Shown here piece by piece: positions 17,487-25,762 of a stretch of 64,000 nt of DNA. The stretch's first letter is position 1. The number at the start of each line of letters is the position of its first letter. Position numbers and translations under genes: made by a program. Location: NCBI GenBank assembly GCA_017608295.1, contig JAFCGF010000007.1, forward strand, positions 104,960 through 168,959, read 5' to 3'. Under the pieces are notes generated by a model. It saw nothing but the letters and a program-made list of their open reading frames with translations. It had not been told where the DNA came from and made no database searches. Source of the DNA: Candidatus Woesearchaeota archaeon. GTDB lineage: Archaea; Nanoarchaeota; Nanoarchaeia; Woesearchaeales; JAGVZT01.

Positions 17487-18224
17487 TCAGTCAAGCTCGA
17501 TGTAAAAGTAATACGTCAGGGCGTCCTCGTTGCTGTTCCAGCCGTCTTCAGGCACGATTATCTCGAAATCCCAGGTTCCGCCGTCAAAGCCAGTGACGTC
17601 ATTGTTCACCAAGGCAGTGTACACAGTGATATTAAGAACCGGGTCGAACAGCAAAGTCTCATTGAATGAAGATGAGCTCGGGTAGGCCTCATTCACATGG
17701 AGCCAGATGCTGAAGTTGCAGCTGTTCTGTGGGATGTGGTTGTCGCTCAGGTTGAACTTGGGATGGCTCATCGAGATGTTGAAAGTGTTGGTGAAGTTGT
17801 CGGTATATGAGGGAAGTGTGTTGAAGATATTCGCCTCATACGTCATGTTTCCATGGTCAAGGCACACCAGGCTGTTCCAAGTAGGGGTGCTGGCATTCCA
17901 GACAGCATAGACCTCACCGGCAGGGCTAAGCGGCCAGGCATACAAAGTCTGGTTATCTGAATTGTCGAGTATGATGTTGCCGCTGATATTACCATAATAG
18001 CCCTGCCAGCCCTGGCTAATCTGCTCATGCGTGAGAAGGAGCTCAGTCGCGTTGCCGGCATAGGCATCTACAACCTGGCTCGACGGTAAGCCAGTGTGCC
18101 TACCGTGTTCCGCAACCGCCACGCTTGGCACGGAGGGCACTCCCTTAACAACAAATGCAGCCAGCAGGGACAGCAGGACCACTATCAGAAGCGTCACTGT
18201 CCGCCTAGATATAGTTATCCTCAT
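17487..18224 (-). CDS. W-G-G family surface glycoprotein, subtype a
   Basis: I set the start at ATG 18224, which forms an ATGA overlap with the upstream gene's stop. The 245 residues are an N-terminal anchor (LLIVVLLSLLAAFVVKG) and the ectodomain (GNATELLLTHEQI, GWQGYYGNISG, TLYAW, GEVYAVWN, WDFEIIVPEDGW, YYFYIELD). It closely resembles the 15127-15873 product, so the 19548 and 16251 operons share both a regulator and a surface subunit and look like ancient duplicates. Confidence 0.85.
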   Translation of the reverse strand: MRITISRRTVTLLIVVLLSLLAAFVVKGVPSVPSVAVAEHGRHTGLPSSQVVDAYAGNATELLLTHEQISQGWQGYYGNISGNIILDNSDNQTLYAWPLSPAGEVYAVWNASTPTWNSLVCLDHGNMTYEANIFNTLPSYTDNFTNTFNISMSHPKFNLSDNHIPQNSCNFSIWLHVNEAYPSSSSFNETLLFDPVLNITVYTALVNNDVTGFDGGTWDFEIIVPEDGWNSNEDALTYYFYIELD

Positions 18225-19222
18225 GGTGCCCCCACATCTACTGCTGAGATGATGACTGTGCCGTTGCAGAAGCCCTTCGTCCCTAGGGGCACATGGAGCT
18301 TCCACCACGTGGTGTTTGTTGATTCAGACTGGTCAGTATCTCCATCGTCCACTCTCTGCGCGAGCGTGCCATTGATGCCGGGAAGGTAGAGTGGCGGAGC
18401 CCAGGCCGTGAGGTTGTACATGCTCGCATAGGCGGTGTTGTCATTCACATCGTACCTCAAGTCGGTGTCGGCGATGTCACCTATAGTGCAGTTCATCGAC
18501 AGGTTGTCGTTGAAGGTCTCTCCCCAGCCGTCAATGGCAAAGGAGATGTTGATATTGCCTGTATTGGTGATGTTAAGCAGTTTCTCGTCACCGTCAGCAG
18601 TCGTCGTGTCAGGAGCCATGTTGCCGAAGTCAAGGATATTCGAGCCTGTCTCGTTTACGCTGACGTTAATCGCGAAGAGCGGGCTGAGAGTTGTGTTCTC
18701 TGAGTAATTGAATGAAACCAGCCCATCAAGGTCACTCACGCTGATATTGCACAGCCAGCTAGTGTCATTATTGGCATAGTACGCCACCTGGAACGAGCAC
18801 TGGGTATATCCAAATGAGGAGTTGACCTGGACAACCGTGCATGTAGTATTGCTATAGTGATCATTGTTGTCGTCTATGGCACTGAATGACGACAGGCTGC
18901 CCTGCCACATTGTCGAGTTGGTGCCGTGGGTCGTGTTGATATCCTGGTAGCCATTTGCGTCGAGGAAGGTCCCGTTGCACAGGATATGCGTCGTGGTTCC
19001 CTCAGTGAGCGTGATTGCGCTTCCCGGGCCAGCAGATTCTGAATAAAGCCTGACCTGCCTCACCACAGGAGCTGCGTTCGTGACATTCACCCTGGATTCT
19101 ATAGAGTAGTTATCCACCTGTGATAGTACGACAGGGCTCAGGGGGAACATAAGGAGCCCTGCCAGTGCGAGTATACCTATTACCAGGAAAACGCTCATCA
19201 TCGCGTCTTTCATGGAGTTCAT
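18221..19222 (-). CDS. Surface glycoprotein, second family
   Basis: The 333-residue product has one N-terminal membrane anchor (about 10-33) followed by SQVDNYSIES. The ectodomain has Ig-like N-parts (GPGSAITLTEGTT, three or four Cys) and a C-terminal domain with DFGNMAPDT, LNITNTGNINISF, TWWKLHVPLGTKGFCNGTVIIS. Its only full-length paralogue here is 27138-28190. Its C-terminal domain resembles the end of the giant at 61042 (DFGAMP, NLGNVEVNLSI, VTVP). It sits between the regulator (ATGA overlap) and the W-G-G genes, so it is probably assembled with them. Confidence 0.8.
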   Translation of the reverse strand: MNSMKDAMMSVFLVIGILALAGLLMFPLSPVVLSQVDNYSIESRVNVTNAAPVVRQVRLYSESAGPGSAITLTEGTTTHILCNGTFLDANGYQDINTTHGTNSTMWQGSLSSFSAIDDNNDHYSNTTCTVVQVNSSFGYTQCSFQVAYYANNDTSWLCNISVSDLDGLVSFNYSENTTLSPLFAINVSVNETGSNILDFGNMAPDTTTADGDEKLLNITNTGNINISFAIDGWGETFNDNLSMNCTIGDIADTDLRYDVNDNTAYASMYNLTAWAPPLYLPGINGTLAQRVDDGDTDQSESTNTTWWKLHVPLGTKGFCNGTVIISAVDVGAP

Positions 19223-19548
19223 TTCTTCCCCTCCAACAGCGCGATGAGCTTCTGCTTCGATGATTCAGTGAGCGGGATGAGCTTTTTCTCCTGCCTGCCC
19301 TTTGACAGGACAACGAGATAGGCGACCTCATTGATGAGAGAATAGAGCTTACGGGGCTTTCCCTTCTCCCTGTTGGGAACCCGTTCAGACTTCACAAGCC
19401 CAGCGAACTCAAGCAGCCTAAGCTGCTGGCTGATATTGGCCATGCTTGTGTTCAGAATCTCGGCAATCTCAAGGGGGCTCTTCGGCTGTTTAGCAATAAG
19501 AGAGAGAATCTCCCACTTTGTGCTGCTGAACAGCATATCGAGTTCCAT
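19219..19548 (-). CDS. ArsR-like winged-helix regulator of a surface-protein operon
   Basis: This 109-residue winged helix is a paralogue of 15931-16251. It shares STKWEILSLIAKQP, LNTSMANISQQLRLLE, the basic wing NREKGKPRKLYSL, and VLSKGRQEKKLIPLTESS. It heads the operon 19548-to-16639 with ATGA coupling to the next gene. It probably acts as a local repressor or activator of its own operon; the inverted-repeat element upstream is a candidate site. Confidence 0.85.
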   Translation of the reverse strand: MELDMLFSSTKWEILSLIAKQPKSPLEIAEILNTSMANISQQLRLLEFAGLVKSERVPNREKGKPRKLYSLINEVAYLVVLSKGRQEKKLIPLTESSKQKLIALLEGKK

Positions 19549-19718
19549 ACTCTTCCTCTTGCTCTTGCTTTCTAGCCAGGAGCCGCCTAGAGCTCCAGCT
19601 ACATCTCATTCAATCTCTGGTGCTAACTCTTGCTCTTGAGCGCCTTTTCAGGCGAGCCAGTATACAAAAATGTACACTAGTAACAATTACTGGGGACTCT
19701 TAGTATAAATATGTTTCG
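19549..19718 (-). promoter_or_regulatory. Promoter, leader and candidate operator of the 19548 operon
   Basis: The minus-strand BRE/TATA (CGAAACATATTTATA) spans 19704-19718. The imperfect inverted repeat AGTATAC-6-GTACACT (19659-19678) lies just after the predicted start, inside CCAGTATACAAAAA (19657-19670). The same 14-mer recurs at 45518, and its last 12 bases at 30633. The remaining leader has a small CGCCT-TTTC-AGGCG hairpin. Nothing was recognised in 19719-19814 beyond AT-rich sequence. Confidence 0.55.
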
Positions 19719-19814
19719 GTTTTTGCTTTATTATAGTAGTGAATAATTACAATTATTCATGAACTAAATGAACTATTATGCTTAATTAACCACTTAAATA
19801 CTTCTTTTATCATC

Positions 19815-20564
19815 TCAAAGCAGCTCAATGAAGAAGTAGTATGTGGTTGAGGAACCCACTGCAGCGGTGCCATTTTCAGGCACGATGAGCTGGAAGTCGT
19901 AGTAGCTGTCGTCAAAGCCGCGGCTCCTGTTCTCGATGATAGATGCATAGACAGAGACAAAGCCGTCGTGAAGTATCGCCTCGTAGAAGCGGCTCGTGTT
20001 TATCGTGCTGTTCACATAAGTATTGAGCGTGTAGTTGCACTGGTTCACACTGAAATCAGTAGAGGCAGTTGTGAAGGCAGGATGGTTGCCCTGCCCCCCG
20101 CCAAAGGTGGAGGAGATGCTGTCTGATTGAGAGGCGTTGTGGCTCAGCTCACCCTCTTCAGTGCTGATTTCACTAGCATTCGCGCAGTCAATATCTGTCC
20201 AGTTGATAGTAGAATTCCTTGTGACATACACCTCACCGCTCACTGAAGCGAGAGTCCACTCGTAGAGGACATAGCCAGCGGAATCCTGCAGTGCAAGATT
20301 ACCTGTTATGTTACCGACAAAGCCCTTCCAGTGAGGGTTCTGGCTCGTGGCGTTGAGATTCATCGTGGTTATCGTGCCGCCTGCTGTCGTGATGCTGATA
20401 GCAGGCCGTATCGAGGCGTTCTCAGTATTGTTGTAGGTGATGCCCTCTAACCCGACTGGCTGGTTTTGCGCAACGCTGGTAAGAGATGTGAGAGAGATGA
20501 TAGAAGCATACAGCAGCACCAGGACAAGAAAAAAGCTGAGGTTGAGCCGTAGCTTCTTACTCAC
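19815..20564 (-). CDS. W-G-G family surface glycoprotein, subtype b
   Basis: I choose GTG 20564 because GGAGGTGA lies 5 bases upstream and this gives an 8-base overlap with the regulator's stop; an ATG at 20651 would sit deep inside that gene. The 249-residue product has an anchor (FFLVLVLLYASIISL) and the subtype-b ectodomain: HWKGFVGNITG, LYEW, GEVYVTRN, Cys at DCAN and QCNY, YDFQLIVPENG and the terminal YYFFIELL. It is the only family member in this two-gene operon. Confidence 0.85.
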   Translation of the reverse strand: MSKKLRLNLSFFLVLVLLYASIISLTSLTSVAQNQPVGLEGITYNNTENASIRPAISITTAGGTITTMNLNATSQNPHWKGFVGNITGNLALQDSAGYVLYEWTLASVSGEVYVTRNSTINWTDIDCANASEISTEEGELSHNASQSDSISSTFGGGQGNHPAFTTASTDFSVNQCNYTLNTYVNSTINTSRFYEAILHDGFVSVYASIIENRSRGFDDSYYDFQLIVPENGTAAVGSSTTYYFFIELL

Positions 20565-21090
20565 TACGGTCACCTCCGAGCTTATTCTTTGCGCGGGACT
20601 TGATGGTCCACACAGTGCGGCTATCCCTATCCAAGGCCTGGGCGATGTCACGCAGCTTCATCCCCTTAGTAAGGAGGTGCGTCACAAGGTGCTCAAAGAC
20701 AGACAACGACCTGTCTGAAAGAAGAGATGCTGGAAACGACCTGTCGGAGAGCAGCTCGTGCCCCTCAAATCTATCAAGAGAAAACTCCTCAGGATGCTTT
20801 GCGAGGGCATTGCGGTAGGTCCCGCGGATCGTGGCTTCCGAACGGTTCACGACCCCAGCAATATCTCCATGTTTCAGACCGTACGCCTCGCGGAGGAACT
20901 TAACAACAGTCTCGAAGGCGCCGAGCTTTTCACTGAAGGCCTGTAAGGGAACAAGCGAAGAGGTGCGAGCCCGGTCATGAGCTGCGCGCTCATCACGCTG
21001 TGCCAGGGCTTTCCTCAGGTCAGAGGGAGAGACGTCATGTTCTTTCTCTAGAAACTCAAGGAACAGCCCTGCAAGCTCAGACGGATCCAT
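20557..21090 (-). CDS. Transcription factor with two sigma-4/LuxR-like helix-turn-helix segments
   Basis: The 177-residue protein has two HTH candidates. The first is at about 65-102 (YGLKHGDIAGVVNRSEATIRGTYRNAL, in part). The second is at about 134-170 (KGMKLRDIAQALDRDSRTVWTIKSRA, in part). Both have the spacing of sigma region 4 or LuxR-type HTHs. It is translationally coupled to the W-G-G gene at 19815-20564 and has direct repeats in its promoter, so it is probably an autoregulated switch for that surface protein. This regulator type differs from the ArsR-like ones of the sister operons. Confidence 0.75.
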   Translation of the reverse strand: MDPSELAGLFLEFLEKEHDVSPSDLRKALAQRDERAAHDRARTSSLVPLQAFSEKLGAFETVVKFLREAYGLKHGDIAGVVNRSEATIRGTYRNALAKHPEEFSLDRFEGHELLSDRSFPASLLSDRSLSVFEHLVTHLLTKGMKLRDIAQALDRDSRTVWTIKSRAKNKLGGDRSE

Positions 21091-21114
21091 CCCTCATTGT
21101 CCTCCCCCCAACTA

Positions 21115-21226
21115 GTTTATCATGTAAGAAATAGTGTTTATCATGTAAGTAGATTATGGAAAAAAATACCTGATTAAATGGAATCATAAGTTTATTATGT
21201 GAGACTACAGGTATATATACTTTTCG
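21115..21226 (-). promoter_or_regulatory. Promoter with three direct repeats GTTTATYATGTRAG
   Basis: Plus-strand copies lie at 21115-21128, 21136-21149 (21 bases apart, two helical turns) and 21190-21203 (two mismatches). A minus-strand BRE/TATA (GCGAAAAGTATATATAC) spans about 21211-21226, so the copies lie at and downstream of the predicted start, where binding would repress. Confidence 0.6.
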
Positions 21227-21269
21227 CAATTAACAATCAGGATACGTTTTACCCGCACTACATCAAAAC

Positions 21270-23822
21270 TCAAGAAATCATGCGCTGGACTTCAAGCAGG
21301 CGCGTGTAGGTATATTTCCTTAGCTCACCTGACAGCTCTGTATAGAGTGAGCTAAGCTGGTTGTACGCCAGGTGCATCCCCTTGGTATCATGAGACTGCA
21401 CGCTTCGCTTGAAATCACCGAGCAGGGTGTCGACCAGCAGCCTGAGCCTGGATTCCAGTTTCCTCTCCTCAGCACGGAGATCCTGCTCGCGCGTGTTCAG
21501 CTCTGCAAGCTCCTCCTCAAGCAGGGCATCAACATCCTTCAAAGCGGATTTCTTATCGCTAAGCTCGCCCTTGACACGCGAAACGTGCTCGCTGATGGTC
21601 GCGAATTCTGCTGTGATGCGGTTCCGCTCCTTATCGAGGCGCTGCACATCAGACTGCAGAACCTGCTTCTCGCTCCGCAGGCGCACCAGCCCTGCGCTCA
21701 CACCATCATTCTCCTCCCTGAGCCTGACATAGGCCAGCTCCTGCACCTTCATCTCGGCATTGGTGTGGATGAGCTTTTCCTTGCGCTCTGCAAGTGTCTT
21801 CTCACACTCCTCAAGCTCTGCGCTCATCCTCAAGATGTCTGCGCTCAGCGAGTCGTGCTTCTCCTTTGCCTCTGAGAGGAATTTCTCCTTCTTCTCTGCC
21901 TCATCCATCATCTTATTGTACTCTAAGCTTCGCTTCTTGAACTCCTTCTCCAGGCGGTTCAGCTCAGATGTTCCGGCTTTGGTATCTTTTTCAAGCAGCT
22001 CTTTTTTCTTAGAAAGCTCAGCGACATCAGCAGATACTTTTTTCAGGCTCTGCTCAGCCTTCTTCAGCGCTGCCTTCTTTGATGATACGTCCTTGACGAG
22101 AATCCTGTCCAGTGTCTCAAGCTCAGTAAATCTCTCCTTTGCTGATTTCACACTAGAGGCAGCGTCCTTCATCTCTCTCCTCAACGAATTTTCCTTATCC
22201 AGAATCTCCTTGCGGCGCTTCTCGATGCGCTCCGATTCCTCAGCGAGTGTCTTCTCCACGCGCGCCAGCTCTCGGTCCTTCAGCTCAAGTTCCTTCTCCT
22301 TTGTCCTAAAATCATTACTGGCAATGTCGATGCGCTCTTCCACGTCCCTGAGCGACTCTGTCTTCGATGCGAGGCTTTTCTCCAGTGAAGAGAGCCTCTC
22401 TCCAAGGTGTGAGACTGAATGCAGGCCCTGGTCGCGAAGCTTCTCAAGTGAAGTGAGCTCGACTTTCGTTGCATCAAGCGCGTGCTTGGCTGCCTCGTGC
22501 TCGTGCAGAATATCCGCGAGGTGCGTCTCCATCTCCCTCACAGAAGAGGCGAGCTTGTCCTGCTTCACCTCGAATACTTCATTCTCGGCCCGGAGCTTCT
22601 GCCTCTGCACCTCCAGCACAGCAACAGCCTTGTGAGCCTGGCTGTTCTTATGCCTCAGCGATGTGCGCTCATTCACCAGGGTCTTGACCTCAGTACGGAG
22701 TCTCGTGCTTTCCTTCTCTGAGGTGCGCTTGAATTCTGTCAGGGCATCAAGAGCATTGGTATAGGTATCATGCCTCTCCTTGAGCCGGGCGTCGAGATTC
22801 TCCCTCTTCTTTCCCAGTGCGATGCAGCTCTCCTTCAGGCGGGTGCGTTCCCGCTTCAGCGAGTCGAGCTCGAGGGCAAGGGCATCATTCTGCTCCCTCA
22901 GCACCTTATCACGCTGGACATGCTCCTCCAAGAGCTTGTCAGCCCCTTCCATCTCCTTGATGGCCTTGAGCAGGCCTGCCTCCTTCTTGCGGAGCAGTTC
23001 GACAGCCTCCGTCTTCTTAGCAAGGTCTTTGTCAAGGTTAGATAACTGCCCCTTGTGGTCTTTTCTTGCCAGAGTGAGCTCACGCTTTTTCTGTGAAAGG
23101 GATTGCTTAAGCTCCTCGAGCTCATCCCGTCCTTCGAGTGTCTTCGTCTCAAAGACAGACCACTGTTTCGCAGCAGAGTCCCTTTTCTTCGCGAGGGTCT
23201 GGTGTTCACTGTCGAGCTTCTTCAGCTCCTGCTGGCGCATGTCAATGAGCAGTTCAAGCTCAGTGCATTTTTGTGAGAATTCATCAACCTGTCTCGAAAG
23301 CCGCTCTTCAGTTTTCATGAGTTTTGAAAGCGTGAGTTTTGGCTTAGCCTGATTCTTTTTTGTGAAGGAGCGCTTCTGCTTCTCAAGCTCTTCCTCCCTT
23401 TGTGTAAGGGCTGTTTCCCTCACACTGAGTTCCGCCTCGCGTTCCTTTAGCTTCTGCTTCAGCGCCGTCAGCTTCTTGTCAGGAGAGGACGTCGTTGGCT
23501 TGGGGGTCCTTAACGACACCTGCTTCTTGAGAGAATTCACTTCTTCGCGGTACTTGTAGAGGTCTTTCTTGAGTGCCATGAGTTCGGCGCGCTTCGCAGA
23601 TAGATTCCGGTCGAGCGTCTCAGTATGGCCAGCCTTCTGCTCAATAGAAACATGGGGAACGAGCATACCCTTCGAGCCAGCGACTGCAAGCTCGTGAAGG
23701 ACTTTCATCTGCTCATCATTCTCAACATTTAGCGGGGCACCTGCCTGAAGCACCGCTTCCATCAACGTACTTCCAGAATCTAGAACAACAGGACTCTTCG
23801 CACTGCGCTTGCGCTTTGCCAT
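21270..23822 (-). CDS. Giant cytoplasmic coiled-coil protein with C-terminal helical module
   Basis: ATG 23822 follows GGGGAGGTGA; a GTG at 23828 overlaps that site. The 850 residues have a basic start, a short globular region (about 20-60) and then over 650 residues of heptad repeats resembling SMC or myosin-like rods, but without Walker motifs. The last 50 residues (SVQSHDTKGMHLAYNQLSSLY, then ELRKYTYTRLLEVQ) fit the helical module found at the cytosolic ends of the membrane proteins here. That link suggests a rod that shares partners with the envelope machinery; this is an inference. Confidence 0.85.
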   Translation of the reverse strand: MAKRKRSAKSPVVLDSGSTLMEAVLQAGAPLNVENDEQMKVLHELAVAGSKGMLVPHVSIEQKAGHTETLDRNLSAKRAELMALKKDLYKYREEVNSLKKQVSLRTPKPTTSSPDKKLTALKQKLKEREAELSVRETALTQREEELEKQKRSFTKKNQAKPKLTLSKLMKTEERLSRQVDEFSQKCTELELLIDMRQQELKKLDSEHQTLAKKRDSAAKQWSVFETKTLEGRDELEELKQSLSQKKRELTLARKDHKGQLSNLDKDLAKKTEAVELLRKKEAGLLKAIKEMEGADKLLEEHVQRDKVLREQNDALALELDSLKRERTRLKESCIALGKKRENLDARLKERHDTYTNALDALTEFKRTSEKESTRLRTEVKTLVNERTSLRHKNSQAHKAVAVLEVQRQKLRAENEVFEVKQDKLASSVREMETHLADILHEHEAAKHALDATKVELTSLEKLRDQGLHSVSHLGERLSSLEKSLASKTESLRDVEERIDIASNDFRTKEKELELKDRELARVEKTLAEESERIEKRRKEILDKENSLRREMKDAASSVKSAKERFTELETLDRILVKDVSSKKAALKKAEQSLKKVSADVAELSKKKELLEKDTKAGTSELNRLEKEFKKRSLEYNKMMDEAEKKEKFLSEAKEKHDSLSADILRMSAELEECEKTLAERKEKLIHTNAEMKVQELAYVRLREENDGVSAGLVRLRSEKQVLQSDVQRLDKERNRITAEFATISEHVSRVKGELSDKKSALKDVDALLEEELAELNTREQDLRAEERKLESRLRLLVDTLLGDFKRSVQSHDTKGMHLAYNQLSSLYTELSGELRKYTYTRLLEVQRMIS

Positions 23823-23916
23823 ACTCACCTCCCCACTCGCCTGGCGCGGGATTTCCAGACACCATTCCCCAATAGATTTCTGTCTGGTTGCCTACCTTTT
23901 TCAGGGAGTACACTCC

Positions 23917-23926
23917 TATTTAAATG
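23917..23926 (-). promoter_or_regulatory. TATA box for the 23822 coiled-coil gene
   Basis: Minus-strand CATTTAAATA lies about 95 bases before the ATG, giving a predicted leader of about 70 bases. Confidence 0.45.
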
Positions 23927-23936
23927 TAGCGCTATT

Positions 23937-24079
23937 GAAAACGTCATAGTTTAATTCCTCGTACTTTAGTGCGACGTTTTCTTCACGCGAAGCGTGAAGG
24001 ACGTTCGAACTTTGTTCGAACATTTCAATTCCATCAACTCGCCTACATCTATTGCGAAAAGAGTAATGGCGAGTTGATG
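23937..24079. repeat. Cluster of four perfect inverted repeats after a surface-protein gene
   Basis: GAAAACGTC-27-GACGTTTTC (23937-23981), CTTCACGC-3-GCGTGAAG (23981-23999), GTTCGAAC-3-GTTCGAAC (24003-24021) and CATCAACTCGCC-24-GGCGAGTTGATG (24032-24079). The last one abuts the stop codon of the gene at 24080. They may form a terminator or 3' structure for that operon, or a separate element; no T-run follows on the minus strand. Confidence 0.7.
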
Positions 24080-24901
24080 TTATTCAAGCTCAAGAAAGAA
24101 ATAGTACGTCGTGTTAGATGTGTCATCTCCATGGCCGTCTTCAGTCACGAGCATCTGGAAATCGTATGAGGCATTATTGAACCCATACTGGTCTGTCTCG
24201 ACATAAGACATAAAGATAAATGCTCCATCTGCCGTGGACCAGAGCAGGGTCTCATTAAATGAACGCGGCGCCGGCCCATTAGGGCTGGTGTCATTCACAA
24301 AGAGGGAAGTCGAGAAGTTACAGCTATTGGCTGCAAAGGTATTGCCGCTCACGAGGAATGAGGGATGAGTCGTAAGGTTAAATGTCTCGTTCACGCCGTC
24401 GCGAGCCTGCTGTCCCCCGGCCATCTCAGAGTTAGTATTCATCTCCGTCTCCTCACGCTCGATATGAGTCCTGTCCGCGCAGATTATGTTACCAGAAGTC
24501 CAGTCTATTGACGTGTCGTTGCGCGTTGCATACACCTCTCCCCTTGGGTCGACGAGCACCCACATATAGAGACTATAGTTATTGGAGTCATCCAGCACGA
24601 TGTCCCCTGAGACATGCCCTACATAGCCATGCCAGTTCCTTGTCACCTGTTGTGTAGAGATGGTTATCGCACTTATATCTCCTGCAAGGGCAGTCACCTG
24701 CGCATTGGTAGAACTGGCATTCAGCTTCCGCCAGATATCGGTGACGTTGATTTCCTGAGCAGGCTGCGGTCCGTCTGTTGCCAGGCCCAGAAAGGCATTC
24801 TTCCAGCTAGGAAAATAGTGAAAGGACAGTACTGCCAACGCTAGCACTAGCACTACTGCGATGACAACTACCGCATACTGCTGTCTTTCTTTTCCTGCCA
24901 T
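24080..24901 (-). CDS. W-G-G family surface glycoprotein, subtype a
   Basis: ATG 24901 is preceded by GGTGAGGTG. The 273-residue product has an anchor (VVIAVVLVLALAVLSF) and a longer pre-domain stretch than its sisters. The ectodomain shows GDISAITI, NWHGYVGHVSG, SLYMW, GEVYATRND, a GVNETFNLTTHPSF segment shared with the I/K-type members, Cys at IICAD and SCNF, YDFQMLVTEDG, and the terminal YYFFLELE. It is the last gene of the 26811-to-24080 operon and takes the position that the second-family gene holds in the duplicated cassette. Confidence 0.85.
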   Translation of the reverse strand: MAGKERQQYAVVVIAVVLVLALAVLSFHYFPSWKNAFLGLATDGPQPAQEINVTDIWRKLNASSTNAQVTALAGDISAITISTQQVTRNWHGYVGHVSGDIVLDDSNNYSLYMWVLVDPRGEVYATRNDTSIDWTSGNIICADRTHIEREETEMNTNSEMAGGQQARDGVNETFNLTTHPSFLVSGNTFAANSCNFSTSLFVNDTSPNGPAPRSFNETLLWSTADGAFIFMSYVETDQYGFNNASYDFQMLVTEDGHGDDTSNTTYYFFLELE

Positions 24902-24931
24902 CACCTCACCTTATCGCGCTCTACCACACAT

Positions 24932-25735
24932 TCACAGCAGCTCCACGAAAAAGTAATAGACTGTGTTGGATGCTGCTGCGCCTGCAGTGGAGTTCTCTGG
25001 AAGTATCATCTGGTAGTCGTACGTGGAATTGTCGAAGCCAACCGCGTCAGTCTCTATCATCGTCATGAACACAGGAACATTTCCAGTAGAGTCCCAGAGC
25101 ATGACCTCCTCGAACTGGCTTCCCACAGTATCGTTACTGCTCTTGTCCCAGCCTGTGCCGTTTCTCGTCTTGGTTGAATAATTACATACATCCTCGGCAA
25201 ACGCGATGTCCCCAATGCTAAAGGCAGGATGCCAGTTTGACTCGTTGAAAGTGAAGCTGAGGCTATCATAGGGCGTATTTGCGGTGGTCATATCGTGGAA
25301 AGTCTCTGTGATGTTCACATGTGTAATGTTCGAGCAATTGACAGTTGTCCAGGTGACGCCGGAGATACGCGAGGCATATACCTCGCCGGTGAACGAGCCG
25401 ACTGACCATTCGTACAGGTAATAGCCTGCTGAGTCTGAAAGGGCGAAAGCTCCGCTAATGTTTCCGACAAAACCCTTCCAGTGCGTATTCTGCTGGCTAG
25501 AGATAAGATTCATAGTTATGATATTGCCGCCTGGCCCGACATCTCCTGCACCCACAGCAGTGCCACTGCCCACACCTGCGCCACTCTCATTCGCGATGTA
25601 TGTGATCGTCGGTCCAGCAGGAGTGGCGAAGACCTGGACAGCAACCACGGCCAGCCCAAGCAGGACAAGAAGAACTGGCAGGCTTAGCTGAAAACGCCTC
25701 TCGCCCTTTCTTCCGAGACTGGTGGTGTTTGCCAT
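24932..25735 (-). CDS. W-G-G family surface glycoprotein, subtype b (copy 1)
   Basis: ATG 25735 has AAGGAG 7 bases upstream; an in-frame TTG at 25756 is less likely. The 267-residue product has an anchor (LPVLLVLLGLAVVAVQVFA) and the subtype-b ectodomain: GPTITYIANE, HWKGFVGNISG, LYEW, GEVYASR, Cys at NCSN and VCNY, YDYQMILPENS and the terminal YYFFVELL. It is almost identical to 28195-28992 at both DNA and protein level, differing mainly around a short SNDTVG insert. The pair is part of a recent tandem duplication. Confidence 0.85.
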   Translation of the reverse strand: MANTTSLGRKGERRFQLSLPVLLVLLGLAVVAVQVFATPAGPTITYIANESGAGVGSGTAVGAGDVGPGGNIITMNLISSQQNTHWKGFVGNISGAFALSDSAGYYLYEWSVGSFTGEVYASRISGVTWTTVNCSNITHVNITETFHDMTTANTPYDSLSFTFNESNWHPAFSIGDIAFAEDVCNYSTKTRNGTGWDKSSNDTVGSQFEEVMLWDSTGNVPVFMTMIETDAVGFDNSTYDYQMILPENSTAGAAASNTVYYFFVELL

Positions 25736-25762
25736 GGGAACTCCTTCCTTCGCCAAATATCC

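Noticed and set aside
18221..19222. Class III (archaellin/pilin) signal peptide in the surface families
   Set aside because: No K/R-G/A cleavage site directly before the hydrophobic segment was visible; a plain anchor or signal peptide fits better.
21760..22635. 291-residue Ser-rich frame opposite the giant coiled coil
   Set aside because: It is an antisense shadow: Lys/Glu-rich coding yields Ser/Phe-rich reverse frames.
21270..23822. SMC or Rad50 ATPase
   Set aside because: Only the rod-like coiled coil is present; no Walker A, signature or Walker B motif was found.
24003..24021. GTTCGAAC motif resembling a tRNA T-arm
   Set aside because: It is part of a simple palindrome; no acceptor, anticodon or D-arm is present around it.
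23937..24079. CRISPR-like array
   Set aside because: The four inverted repeats have different sequences and no regular spacers.
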